Below are positions 34,571 through 43,442 of a stretch of 64,000 bases of DNA, piece after piece. The stretch covers positions 143,858 to 207,857 of the forward strand of contig NZ_GL890930.1 of assembly GCF_000211815.1 (NCBI RefSeq), written 5' to 3'. The translations under genes were made by a program, and so were the position numbers. Source of the stretch: Moorena producens 3L. Its GTDB lineage: Bacteria > Cyanobacteriota > Cyanobacteriia > Cyanobacteriales > Coleofasciculaceae. Each line of letters starts with the position of its first letter. Within the stretch, counting starts at the first letter, position 1. The notes beneath the pieces are model-generated. The model had not been told where the DNA came from. It searched no databases and was given only the letters and a program-made list of their open reading frames with translations.

Positions 34571-35539
34571 ATGAAAGTTGAAAGCTTCCAATCTCCAACG
34601 TTGCTAAGAATGCTCCAACTGCCCAAATCTCAGCCCATGAGAAACCTGGCCTCCCGGTCAAAATCCTACGAATTATGCCGCCAGATTACTGCGAAGTACT
34701 CTAAGACGTTTTATCTTGGCACCTTACTAATGCCAGAAGCCAAACGTCGAGCCATCTGGGCAATATACGTCTGGTGCAGACGAACTGATGAACTAGTTGA
34801 TGGTCCCCAGGCGGCTTTAACCACCCCTGAAACCCTAGAACACTGGGAAGAACATCTGCAATCTATTTTTGCGGGACATCCCATCGATGACTATGATGTG
34901 GCTTTGGTCGATACCCTAGAACGGTTTCCCATAGATATTCAACCCTTTCGGGATATGATTGCCGGTCAGCAGATGGATCTCTACCGTAGTCGCTATGAAA
35001 CCTTTGATGAACTGAATCTTTACTGTTATCGGGTGGCGGGTACGGTGGGGTTAATGTCTAGTGCTGTACTGGGGGTTGACAACTCCACTAGTAAAGCACC
35101 CTGGGATCAGCAAACAAACTCCTATAATCCGGTGGGAGAAGCGATCGCATTAGGAATTGCCAATCAGCTAACTAACATCCTCCGAGATATTGGAGAGGAT
35201 GCTAGACGAGGTCGTATTTACATACCCTTAGAAGATATGGAACGGTTTAATTACACTGAGGATGATTTGTTCAAAGGTGTGGTTGATGACCGTTGGCAGG
35301 AACTGATGCGTTTCCAAATTCAACGGGCAAGGGATTACTATACCAAAGCAGAAAGAGGTATTAGAGCCCTAAGCCGTGACGCCCGTTGGCCGGTTTGGTC
35401 TGCATTGATGCTCTATCAGAAAATTCTCAATGTGATTGAACACAACCATTACGATGTATTTAGCCAAAGAGCCTATGTCCCCAAACTCCGTAAGATGTTA
35501 TCCTTGCCGATAGCCTGGCTGAGGGCACAAGTTCTATAG
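34571..35539 (+). CDS. crtB: Phytoene synthase
   Basis: The 322-residue protein has both aspartate-rich prenyl-diphosphate motifs: RRTDELVDGP and NQLTNILRDIGEDARRGR. YSKTFYLGTLLMPEAKRRAI and YCYRVAGTVGLM are typical of squalene/phytoene synthases. It condenses two geranylgeranyl diphosphates to phytoene, the substrate of the upstream crtP product. The start at 34571 has GAAGG directly before it. An internal ATG at 34610 (MLQLPKS) matches the usual beginning of cyanobacterial CrtB and could be the true start. Confidence 0.97.
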   Translation: MKVESFQSPTLLRMLQLPKSQPMRNLASRSKSYELCRQITAKYSKTFYLGTLLMPEAKRRAIWAIYVWCRRTDELVDGPQAALTTPETLEHWEEHLQSIFAGHPIDDYDVALVDTLERFPIDIQPFRDMIAGQQMDLYRSRYETFDELNLYCYRVAGTVGLMSSAVLGVDNSTSKAPWDQQTNSYNPVGEAIALGIANQLTNILRDIGEDARRGRIYIPLEDMERFNYTEDDLFKGVVDDRWQELMRFQIQRARDYYTKAERGIRALSRDARWPVWSALMLYQKILNVIEHNHYDVFSQRAYVPKLRKMLSLPIAWLRAQVL

Positions 35540-35583
35540 CATGCGTCATGGCAAATCCTTCATGGCCAATCTGTCAAGAAATC

Positions 35584-35612
35584 CCCATCTTACATATCGA
35601 TGGGTTTTTTTT
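35584..35612 (+). terminator. Rho-independent terminator of crtP-crtB
   Basis: Stem CCCATC (35584-35589) and GATGGG (35599-35604) with a 9-base loop, followed by eight T residues, 45 bases after the crtB stop. Confidence 0.85.
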
Positions 35613-36240
35613 ACCCTTGACCAAGGGCAGCACAAGGCTGGGATACAAAAGTAAGCATTCAGCTATCAGTGGTCAGCTGTCAGCTAATCAACGGCAGCTA
35701 GTAAACAAGGTTATGGGCTGGTACCGCTGGTTTAAAATTCCTGCTCGTTTTGCTAATCTGACCCCGTGCAGTGAAAGGGCCTGCTAGTTGATAGTTTATA
35801 GCACCGATTGCGCTACGCGCATTAGCTGATAGCTGACGGCTGAATGCTTACATACAAAAGGAAAATACCTATCAATTATATTTAATTGTGGTACAAATGG
35901 TTGGGATTGGAAAAGCAGAAGGGGAAAGAAACAACCTCAAAGGGAAAGGGGGAAAGGAATATATGTATTACCCTTTAACCTTTCCCCACACTCTTTCTAT
36001 TTACAGCAGACATTTATCGCGATTTATAATTAGCGCGGGTGGCAAAGCGCTATAAGTCTCTTTACAACGGATCTCCTTCAGTCATGGAAGCGCTACATAT
36101 AGGCTATATATAATTTCTGAATGAACTATCGTGGAACTTCCCTTGGGTTGGATGACATAAGCTCAAAGCTGAAGGCTGACGATGGATAACGGTATCGATA
36201 CGTCGTATAATCAGCAAGTCCAACCACTTTTGTCATATAG
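35613..36240. other. Repeat-bearing region between crtB and cysH
   Basis: AAGCATTCAGCTATCAG (35652-35668) and GCTGATAGCTGACGGCTGAA (35825-35844) form the inverted border of a block of about 200 bases, a pattern shared with other TCAGCTA-type repeats. GGAAAGG and AAAGGGG stretches follow at 35920-35955. The region before 36240 is probably the cysH promoter, but no consensus is firm. Confidence 0.5.
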
Positions 36241-36253
36241 TAAGGAGATGTTA

Positions 36254-37009
36254 ATGTTTGAACTGGATGTTGTTTATTTGGAATCCGAATACGCCCACAA
36301 GAGTCCTCAGGAAATCCTGAAACTGGCTCTTGACAAATTTGACAACATCGCTATCTCTTTCAGTGGTGCCGAGGATGTGGTTCTTGTGGATATGGCATCC
36401 AAGATTAAGCCAGATGTGAAAGTGTTCTCCCTCGACACGGGTCGCTTGCACTGCGAGACTTACCAACTACTTGAGAAAGTCAGACAGCACTATGGAATTC
36501 CACTGGAGGTGATTTTACCGGAAGCGGATGCAGTGGAAGCACTGGTTAAACAAAAGGGGTTGTTCAGTTTCTACCAGGATGGTCACAAAGAGTGCTGTGG
36601 TATTCGCAAAGTGGCTCCCTTGCGTCGCCAACTGGCTAAGCTGGATGCTTGGATTACCGGTCAGCGCAAGGATCAGAGTCCTAGTACTCGTGCTAATATC
36701 CCTGTTGTCCAGGTAGACCAGGCGTTCTCGACCCAAGAACGAACCCTGATTAAATTTAACCCCCTAGCTAACTGGAGTTCTGAACAGGTGTGGAAATATA
36801 TCCGCACTAATGATGTGCCTTACAATCAATTGCACGCTAAAGGTTTCGTTAGCATTGGCTGCGAACCCTGTACCCGCCCAACTCTCCCCAATCAGCATGA
36901 ACGGGAAGGTCGCTGGTGGTGGGAAGGGCAGAAAGAAAAAGAGTGTGGCTTACACAACACTACAGAGCAGGTAATGAACAACAAGGAACACCAAACAGTA
37001 AGGGTTTGA
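36254..37009 (+). CDS. cysH: Phosphoadenylyl/adenylyl-sulfate reductase
   Basis: The start at ATG 36254 is chosen because AAGGAG lies 6 bases upstream, giving 251 residues. The PP-loop-type motif FSGAEDVVLVD (36-46), SLDTGR (59-64), TGQRKDQSPSTR (135-146) and the catalytic C-terminal ECGLH (Cys231) define CysH. It also has Cys114-Cys115 and Cys203-x-x-Cys206, the four-cysteine iron-sulfur signature of assimilatory APS reductases. APS rather than PAPS is therefore the likely substrate. It makes sulfite with electrons from thioredoxin. A thioredoxin-like gene and sqdB, which consumes sulfite, follow on the same strand. Confidence 0.93.
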   Translation: MFELDVVYLESEYAHKSPQEILKLALDKFDNIAISFSGAEDVVLVDMASKIKPDVKVFSLDTGRLHCETYQLLEKVRQHYGIPLEVILPEADAVEALVKQKGLFSFYQDGHKECCGIRKVAPLRRQLAKLDAWITGQRKDQSPSTRANIPVVQVDQAFSTQERTLIKFNPLANWSSEQVWKYIRTNDVPYNQLHAKGFVSIGCEPCTRPTLPNQHEREGRWWWEGQKEKECGLHNTTEQVMNNKEHQTVRV

Positions 37010-37186
37010 GCAACCCTCACGGAAATTAACAGACTAGGTAAAGAATTTCTGTCTAGGTACTTAATCGTTGCGGCACAATCAATAAGTTGCGTTTGAAATC
37101 CTAATTTTTAGGTAGGAGTGGGGAGTGGGTTGTGATAATTTCTTAATTACGCTTTTGAAAAACAATTCAGTATTGAATACTACAGA

Positions 37187-37522
37187 ATGAAAATCACGTT
37201 AGTAAAAAAAATCAACAAGGACGGTAATTTCTGTCGCAAGTGCGTCAATGTGGTAGAAAAACTTGAAAAAAAAGGACTGATGGATCGAATAGACCAAATT
37301 GTGGTTGCTGATGAGCGTAAGCAATCTAGCGAGGGACTAGATCTAGCTGTAAAGCACGGGGTAGAAGCAGCCCCTTTCTTCATTGTTGATCATGATGACG
37401 GTTCCACCCAAGTCTATAGCACTTATGTTCGTTTCTTCAAAGAAATCTTGAATCAGAAGACTTCTGAAAGGGAGGAGGTATCGGAGATCATGGATCGATA
37501 CCCTGAACTAGATTTCATCTAA
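37187..37522 (+). CDS. Thioredoxin-fold protein with CRKC motif
   Basis: The 111-residue protein starts with a beta strand and FCRKCV (Cys16/Cys19), followed by VVEKLEKKGLMDRIDQIVVAD and VKHGVEAAPFFIVDHD, where AAPFF has the cis-proline of thioredoxin folds. It is shorter than a classical thioredoxin and lacks WCGPC, so it resembles glutaredoxin-like or arsenate-reductase-like redox proteins. Its position between cysH and sqdB suggests it passes electrons to the APS reductase, but this is inferred from context only. Length and reading frame are intact. Confidence 0.75.
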   Translation: MKITLVKKINKDGNFCRKCVNVVEKLEKKGLMDRIDQIVVADERKQSSEGLDLAVKHGVEAAPFFIVDHDDGSTQVYSTYVRFFKEILNQKTSEREEVSEIMDRYPELDFI

Positions 37523-37709
37523 AAAACTGATTGCTGTAATCGTAACACTGGGGTGATCAGGTGATGTTAGCGTAGCTCGACGAAGTCCGGTGATGGAAAT
37601 ATATCGGTTCTCGATTGGTTCTCGGTTAATTCCCAAAGCGCGATGCTATAGTCGCAGCTCGCTGACCATTGCAAAAAAGACCATGTAAGCAAACAACCAG
37701 GAGATGATG

Positions 37710-38957
37710 ATGAAAAAAGTTGTAGTTTTAGGCGGTGACGGATTTTGTGGTTGGCCCACAGCTCTTCATCTATCTGATAGTGGTCATGACATTGTAATTG
37801 TTGATAACTTGTCACGACGCAACATTGATAATGAGTTGGAAGTGACTTCTTTAACTCCTTACCAGCCGATGTCCACTCGTCTGAAGACATGGCTTGAGGT
37901 TTCTGGCAAACAAATCCAGTTCTATAACTTCAATGTAGCGAAAGACTATGATCGCTTACTGAATCTATTCCTAACCTATCAACCGGATGTGGTGATTCAT
38001 TTTGCCGAACAGCGGGCTGCACCTTATTCGATGAAGTCATCTAGCCATAAGCGTTACACGGTAGATAATAACTTGAATGCGACCAATAATCTGCTAGCTG
38101 CGATTGTGGAGTCGGGTTTGGATATACATGTGGTTCATTTAGGAACCATGGGAGTCTATGGTTATGGTACTGCTGGGATGAAGATTCCGGAAGGGTATTT
38201 AGATATCCAGGTGACTACGGATGAGGGGAAAATGGTACAGCAGCAAATCTTGTACCCAGCCAATCCGGGCAGTATCTATCACATGACCAAAACTCAGGAC
38301 CAGCTGTTTTTCTATTACTACAACAAGAATGATGGGGTCCGCATCACTGACCTGCATCAGGGGATTGTTTGGGGAACTCAGACCAAGCAGACAAAGCTGG
38401 ATGAACGGCTAATTAATCGCTTTGATTACGATGGAGACTATGGCACAGTCCTAAATCGGTTCCTGATGCAGTCAGCGATTGGTCATCCGTTGACGGTACA
38501 TGGAACAGGGGGTCAAACCAGGGCATTTATCCATATTCAAGATACGGTGCGGTGTATAGAGTTAGCGATCGCAAATCCTCCGGCTTCTGGGGACAGGGTG
38601 AAAATCTTGAATCAGATGACCGAAACCCATCGGGTCCGGGATTTGGCACAGATTGTGTCTGATATCACTGGGGCGGAAATTGCCTATCTAGAGAACCCGA
38701 GAAACGAATCAGCGGAAAATGAACTGGCTGTGGAGAATAAATGCTTCTTGGAAATGGGTCTGAAACCAACCACCTTGGTTAAGGGTCTGATGCAAGAGGT
38801 TATCGAGATTGCCTCTAAATATGTCGATCGTTGCGATCGCTCGAAGATTATCTGTACATCACTGTGGCGGCAGAAGGGCAATGGGGTGAGTATGGCTGAC
38901 GAAACTCCTGCTCAAACCACATCCGACAAAACGGCGGTGGGTGTAGGTGCCAGTTAA
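37710..38957 (+). CDS. sqdB: UDP-sulfoquinovose synthase
   Basis: ATG 37710 is chosen because AGGAG (37699-37703) lies 6 bases upstream; two more ATGs precede it. The 415-residue protein is an extended short-chain dehydrogenase: NAD motif VVLGGDGFCGWPTALHLS, VDNLSRRNID, and the Tyr/Lys pair in SIYHMTKTQ. QGIVWGTQTKQT and HGTGGQTRAFIHIQDTVR are SqdB signatures. It makes UDP-sulfoquinovose from UDP-glucose and sulfite for the thylakoid sulfolipid. About 25 residues at the C-terminus (DETPAQTTSDKTAVG) are a disordered extension. The partner sqdX is not in the window. Confidence 0.96.
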   Translation: MKKVVVLGGDGFCGWPTALHLSDSGHDIVIVDNLSRRNIDNELEVTSLTPYQPMSTRLKTWLEVSGKQIQFYNFNVAKDYDRLLNLFLTYQPDVVIHFAEQRAAPYSMKSSSHKRYTVDNNLNATNNLLAAIVESGLDIHVVHLGTMGVYGYGTAGMKIPEGYLDIQVTTDEGKMVQQQILYPANPGSIYHMTKTQDQLFFYYYNKNDGVRITDLHQGIVWGTQTKQTKLDERLINRFDYDGDYGTVLNRFLMQSAIGHPLTVHGTGGQTRAFIHIQDTVRCIELAIANPPASGDRVKILNQMTETHRVRDLAQIVSDITGAEIAYLENPRNESAENELAVENKCFLEMGLKPTTLVKGLMQEVIEIASKYVDRCDRSKIICTSLWRQKGNGVSMADETPAQTTSDKTAVGVGAS

Positions 38958-39181
38958 GAATTAGGTAGCGCGTAAGTGGGAGCACATCTTACCTTGAGCG
39001 GTCAGCTTTTTATGGTCAGTCTGGTTCTGTTGGCCTTGTAACTAATAGCTGATGACAAGGACAGCATGGGCGTAGCACCATTACTGACTGCTCAACGTAT
39101 CTGAAACTCTGGCAATTTTAATAAGTTCATCAGTAGTCAAAGGTGTTGCTACCCTAAAACTAGTTGATCCCATTCTCTGTT

Positions 39182-40042
39182 ATGTATCAAACTGACCCCC
39201 CTCGTCCGGCCAAGGAAACCCTACCGACGATGTATGATCTCCCTAGTGAAGATCCAGAGGAACCAGGTTTGCCAGACGAGTTTCACGATTTTCAACCTCA
39301 GCTATTACGGGAGACTTTCTGCCCACCGAGTTACCCAAGGGATCAGATCTTTGTGGGGACTGACTTGAATCTGTACTATGATGTTCGTCATCCTCAATGG
39401 TACAAGCGACCGGATTGGTTTGGAGTAGTTGGGGTGTCTCGGTTTTATGAACAGCGAGACTTACGGTTGAGTTATGTGATGTGGCAGGAAGGGGTCAGTC
39501 CATTTATCGTAGTGGAGTTGCTCTCTCCAACGACGGAATCAGAAGATTTAGGGCAAACCCTACGGGATATCGATCAACCTCCAAGTAAGTGGGAGGTTTA
39601 TGAACGTATACTTCGTATTCCTTATTATGTGGTGTTTAGCCGATATACCAATGAGTTAAGAATTTTTGAGTTGAAAGGCTTAAACTATGAACAGGTAAGA
39701 TTGGAAAACGAAAGATTTTGGCTGCCAGAATTAGGACTTGGCCTAGGAGTATGGTCTGGGTCATACCAAGAGGTTAATGGTCGATGGTTACGCTGGTATG
39801 ATGAATTAGGGAACTGGATTCCCACAGGCTCTGAACAGGCTCAACAGGCTCAGGATCAGTTGCAGCAGACTCAGCAACAGTTGCAGCAAGCTCAGCAACA
39901 AAAGGAGTTGGTTCAGCAGCAGTTGCAGGAGGCTGAACAAGAAGCTCAACTCGAACGCCAGGAAAAGGAATTGGCTCAACAGCAGGCAGCGAGATTAGCA
40001 GAACGTCTGCGACAGCTGGGGATTGACCCAGGAGAGGTGTAA
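39182..40042 (+). CDS. Uma2-family protein with C-terminal coiled coil
   Basis: The start is ATG 39182 or the in-frame 39164. The first 190 residues form a Uma2 (DUF820) restriction-endonuclease-like domain: PDWFGVVGVSRF, SPFIVVELLSPTTESEDLG with the D/E-x-x catalytic pattern, KWEVYERILRIPYYVVFSRY and LRIFELKG. The last 75 residues are a Gln/Glu-rich coiled coil (DQLQQTQQQLQQAQQQ; ARLAERLRQLGIDPGE). This two-part form is common and highly duplicated in cyanobacteria. Its function is unknown, and it may be a decayed or domesticated nuclease. Confidence 0.85.
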   Translation: MYQTDPPRPAKETLPTMYDLPSEDPEEPGLPDEFHDFQPQLLRETFCPPSYPRDQIFVGTDLNLYYDVRHPQWYKRPDWFGVVGVSRFYEQRDLRLSYVMWQEGVSPFIVVELLSPTTESEDLGQTLRDIDQPPSKWEVYERILRIPYYVVFSRYTNELRIFELKGLNYEQVRLENERFWLPELGLGLGVWSGSYQEVNGRWLRWYDELGNWIPTGSEQAQQAQDQLQQTQQQLQQAQQQKELVQQQLQEAEQEAQLERQEKELAQQQAARLAERLRQLGIDPGEV

Positions 40043-40123
40043 AAGGTGCCGTTGGCAGCAGAATAGAAAAGCCGATGCTCGGTACGATCCGCTACTTGAG
40101 GTGCATATAGCAATAGCCGTCTC

Positions 40124-40230
40124 ATACCAAATCCTGTTCCCAAACCCCCTTATCTGCATAGCCATAGATTCGTGGCATACAAAGATTTGGTCGATTTTTA
40201 TAAAAGGGTTTTGACAAACGGATTTGATAT
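40124..40230. mobile_element. MITE, left copy flanking the iron-transport-like operon
   Basis: Terminal inverted repeats ATACCAAATCC and GGATTTGATAT enclose 107 bases without coding capacity. The copy at 43293-43401 has the same ends, length, orientation and internal CATAGATTC/ATAGATTCAT and AGATTTGGT/GGATTTGGT segments. Confidence 0.8.
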
Positions 40231-40426
40231 AAGTCCACTTATACGCTTAGTTCAGTTCTGGAGTATTTAGTTTAAATATTCTAATTATACGTCCAGCGTT
40301 GTTTTTTGTCCATTTGCTCTCGCAACGCCCTATAGCGACGTAAGGAGTTTAGCGGTGGGAGGATGTCAATCATGGTTTACCACTGCCTCACTAATATTGT
40401 TTGTTAGAAAGCTAGCTTTTTTTTTA

Positions 40427-40445
40427 TATAATGATTATAATTGTC
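40427..40445 (+). promoter_or_regulatory. Candidate Fur box
   Basis: TATAATGATTATAATTGTC matches 15 of 19 positions of the classical Fur consensus GATAATGATAATCATTATC. It lies 29 bases before the GTG start of the flavoprotein gene, where it would cover the promoter. Confidence 0.65.
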
Positions 40446-40474
40446 ATAAAGTATCTATTCGAGATTGTCTGCTG

Positions 40475-41623
40475 GTGAACAAAACTAACGATCGTTTTGA
40501 AGTTGTAATTGTGGGGGCTGGGGCTGCTGGAATTGGCTGTGGAGTAGTCTTAAAAGATTTAGGAATTGAAAACTTTGTCATTGTAGAACGACATCAAGTA
40601 GGGGCTTCTTTTAGGCGTTGGGCTGAAGAAATGCGATTCATTACGCCGTCGTTTCCCAGTCATGGTTTTGGATTGCTGGATCTCAACGCAGTAGTTTTAA
40701 ATACTTCTCCTGCCCTCAGTTTCAGAAAGGAACATCTTTCGGGGAAAGAATACGCTCTATATCTAGAGACTGTAGCAGAGCATTTTCAACTACCTATAAA
40801 AACCGAGACAAATGTGAAAACTATGGCAGCTTTACCTCAAGGCAAAGGCTTTGTCTTGGAAACTTCTAAAGGCGAGTTGCGTTCACGCAGTGCCTCAGCT
40901 TCGCTGAGATCGCAGTTTGTGATTTGGGCAGCAGGAGAGTTTCAATATCCCAATCTTAATCCTTTTCCAGGGGCGGAATTATGTATACATAATTCCCAAA
41001 TACGTTCTTGGACAGAGCTTAAGGGGAAAGAATTTGTAGTTGTGGGAGGCTATGAAAGCGGTGTAGATGCAGCGTCAAATTTGGCAGAATTAGGGAAAAA
41101 AGTAAAGTTAATCGATCGCCAGAGTAGCTGGTCAAACTTAGACTCAGATCCTAGTGTTTCTCTGTCTCCTTATAGTCTAAAACGTTTAGAAATAGCTTAT
41201 TCTATGGGTCGGGTCGAACTAATTGGAGAACAGCACATTGAAGCAGTCAAAGCAGTAAAAAAAGGATATGTGGTGGAGAGCGAGTACGAACAGTGGTTTA
41301 GTTCTACACCGCCAATTCTCTGTACGGGGTTTGATAGCAGTTTAAAACAAATCGCACCTCTATTTGACTGGTCAAATGGCTATGCAGCCCTGACTCAAGA
41401 AGATGAGTCTACCCTAACTCCAGGATTATTTGTCGTCGGTCCTTCGGTGCGTCACGGCGATATAATTTTTTGCTTTATTTACAAATTTCGGCAGCGATTT
41501 GCTGTAGTCGGTAATGCGATCGCTCAACGTCTGGGAATCGATCCAACTCCATTGGAAGCCTATCGCCGAGAAGGTTTGTTCTTAGATGACCTTTCTTGCT
41601 GTAATAACGATTGTGTTTGTTAA
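40475..41623 (+). CDS. NAD(P)/FAD-dependent oxidoreductase, first gene of FeoB-like operon
   Basis: The start is set at GTG 40475 (VNKTNDRFEVVIVG), giving 382 residues; the open frame continues upstream across the Fur-like box. The FAD motif VVIVGAGAAGIGCG, a second nucleotide motif EFVVVGGYESGVDAASNLA and the C-terminal GLFVVGPSVRH define a flavoprotein monooxygenase/YpdA-like reductase fold. An in-frame hairpin repeat adds RSRSASASLR after GEL (about 40880-40912). The gene overlaps the FeoB-like gene, so both are cotranscribed. With the Fur box, a role in iron handling, for instance reducing ferric iron or a carrier, is a reasonable inference. The substrate is unknown. Confidence 0.8.
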   Translation: MNKTNDRFEVVIVGAGAAGIGCGVVLKDLGIENFVIVERHQVGASFRRWAEEMRFITPSFPSHGFGLLDLNAVVLNTSPALSFRKEHLSGKEYALYLETVAEHFQLPIKTETNVKTMAALPQGKGFVLETSKGELRSRSASASLRSQFVIWAAGEFQYPNLNPFPGAELCIHNSQIRSWTELKGKEFVVVGGYESGVDAASNLAELGKKVKLIDRQSSWSNLDSDPSVSLSPYSLKRLEIAYSMGRVELIGEQHIEAVKAVKKGYVVESEYEQWFSSTPPILCTGFDSSLKQIAPLFDWSNGYAALTQEDESTLTPGLFVVGPSVRHGDIIFCFIYKFRQRFAVVGNAIAQRLGIDPTPLEAYRREGLFLDDLSCCNNDCVC

Positions 41624-43286
41624 AAAGTCAGCGGTGGTTATTGGTAAAGAGAGTACGGGCAAGTCCCAACTAATTGCGGCTCTTACAGGACAGACTCCCT
41701 ATAGTGCCAATTTTCGCGGTTCTACAGTGACTTGTGACACTTATCAATCTGAAGCCTATACCTTTATCGATACCCCTGGAATTCTCTATCGTTCCGATAG
41801 TGTAACTACTAAGAAAGCTTTAAGACAGCTACAAGAAAATGACACCGTGCTATTGGTAGTCAAGGCAACCGACGTAGATCGAGATTTAGCAGATCTACTA
41901 CCTTTAGTAGCAGATAAAAGGGGCATTGTGGTGATTACTTTCTGGGATAAGGTATTCTCGACGGTTCATAACGGACATCTCACGGGTCTGGGGCAACCCC
42001 AGACCCCGTGTCCTCCTCAACAAGTGATTAGGGAATGGACGGAAACTTCTAACCTGAGCATTGTCACTGTAGATGCCCGCCACATTACTACAGAACAAAA
42101 AGACCATATTTTGGCTTCTCTGCAAGAACCTAATCCTTTTCCCGCCCAATGGATTCCTACAAGGGCTGGCTGGTATATAGAACCCCACCCAACACTGTTA
42201 GAACATCCTCGACTGGGCAGTTTATTGGCGATCGCTTTATTACTTATTCCTGCCATTATTGCTGTCTGGGGTGCTAACTCCTTTGCGACTTTAGCAGATC
42301 CTATAGTCCAAAGTGCGATCGCTCCTGTTATTAAACCTTTATCCCAACTCCCAATCTGGTTAAGAGAAATACTGATAGGTCAGTATGGACTGATAACTAT
42401 GAGTCCGTTGCTGTTTATTTGGGCGATGCCCACAGTAATTCTCTATGCCCTATTCTTGGGCGCATATAAAGCTAGTGGGTTAATAGAACGAATTACCATT
42501 GCTCTCAATCCTTTACTCCGTCCGTTTGGGTTATCGGGACGGGATTTAGTACGAGTAATTATGGGTATGGGGTGTAATGTTCCTGCGGTGATTAGTACCC
42601 GTGCCTGTTCTAGTTGTTCTAGGGGAACTTGTATTTCCGCGATCGCTTTTGGTTCGGCTTGTTCTTATCAGTTTGGCGCAACTTTAGGGGTGTTTAGTGC
42701 TGCTAAGTTACCTTACTTGATAATTCCTTACCTGCTGTATCTAACCGCAACCACCTTGATATATACCTACATCATTTCTTCCCCTACAGCTAAATCGAAT
42801 CAGAATCCCCTAGTAATCGAAGGAAGAGCATTTTTAGAATTTCCTCATTCGTCAGTAATTTGGCGCGAAGCTAAGTCAACTATTAATCAATTTTTGTTCA
42901 ATGCAATTCCCATATTTTTAGTTATTACCGTTATTGCTTCTGTGTTGAATTGGTTAGGAACAATCGCAGTTTTAGCCAATATTATTAACCCTTTGATGGG
43001 ATGGTTTAATTTACCCCCTGAAGCCTCATTGCCTATTGTTTTAGCTTCTATTCGCAAAGATGGACTGCTATTATTTGCCGAACCAGAAACCTTGGCTATG
43101 TTAACTCCATTGCAGGTTTTGACTGGGGTGTATCTAGCAGGAGTATTGCTACCTTGTTTAGTTACTCTGTTAACTATTACGCGAGAACAGTCTCTTCGAT
43201 TTGCCTTATTGCTGTTAAGTAGACAGGCGATCGCTGCGATATTTTTTTCTCTATTACTTGCTTGGGGAGGATTATTAATCAAGTAA
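41586..43286 (+). CDS. Divergent FeoB-like GTPase-transporter
   Basis: Up to 566 residues; GTG 41613 (FVKKSAVVIG) is an alternative start that leaves an 11-base overlap. An N-terminal G domain has G1 GKESTGKS (20-27) and G3 DTPG (62-65), but the G4 site reads TFWDK rather than NxxD. From about 210 there are many membrane helices with two Gate-type segments. GCNVPAVISTR (329-339) is a FeoB hallmark and is followed by an unusual CSSCSRGTC cluster. FeoB imports ferrous iron, and this shorter variant without feoA may do so or carry another divalent metal. A 30-base palindrome (41981-42010) is inserted in frame in the G domain. Confidence 0.8.
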   Translation: MTFLAVITIVFVKKSAVVIGKESTGKSQLIAALTGQTPYSANFRGSTVTCDTYQSEAYTFIDTPGILYRSDSVTTKKALRQLQENDTVLLVVKATDVDRDLADLLPLVADKRGIVVITFWDKVFSTVHNGHLTGLGQPQTPCPPQQVIREWTETSNLSIVTVDARHITTEQKDHILASLQEPNPFPAQWIPTRAGWYIEPHPTLLEHPRLGSLLAIALLLIPAIIAVWGANSFATLADPIVQSAIAPVIKPLSQLPIWLREILIGQYGLITMSPLLFIWAMPTVILYALFLGAYKASGLIERITIALNPLLRPFGLSGRDLVRVIMGMGCNVPAVISTRACSSCSRGTCISAIAFGSACSYQFGATLGVFSAAKLPYLIIPYLLYLTATTLIYTYIISSPTAKSNQNPLVIEGRAFLEFPHSSVIWREAKSTINQFLFNAIPIFLVITVIASVLNWLGTIAVLANIINPLMGWFNLPPEASLPIVLASIRKDGLLLFAEPETLAMLTPLQVLTGVYLAGVLLPCLVTLLTITREQSLRFALLLLSRQAIAAIFFSLLLAWGGLLIK

Positions 43287-43292
43287 TAATTA

Positions 43293-43401
43293 ATACTAAA
43301 TCCTGTCCCATACCCCCCTTATTCAAACAGCTATAGATTCATCGAATAATAAGGATTTGGTTTATTTTTTGTAAAGGGGGTATGGCAAGCGGATTTGGTA
43401 T
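43293..43401. mobile_element. MITE, right copy flanking the iron-transport-like operon
   Basis: Ends ATACTAAATCC and GGATTTGGTAT enclose 109 bases. CATACCCCCCTTATT and GGGGGTATGG form an inner inverted pair. It is the same family and orientation as 40124-40230. Confidence 0.8.
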
Positions 43402-43442
43402 TAGTCATTGGCCTGATATCAAGTTCGCTATTCCCTTAACTA

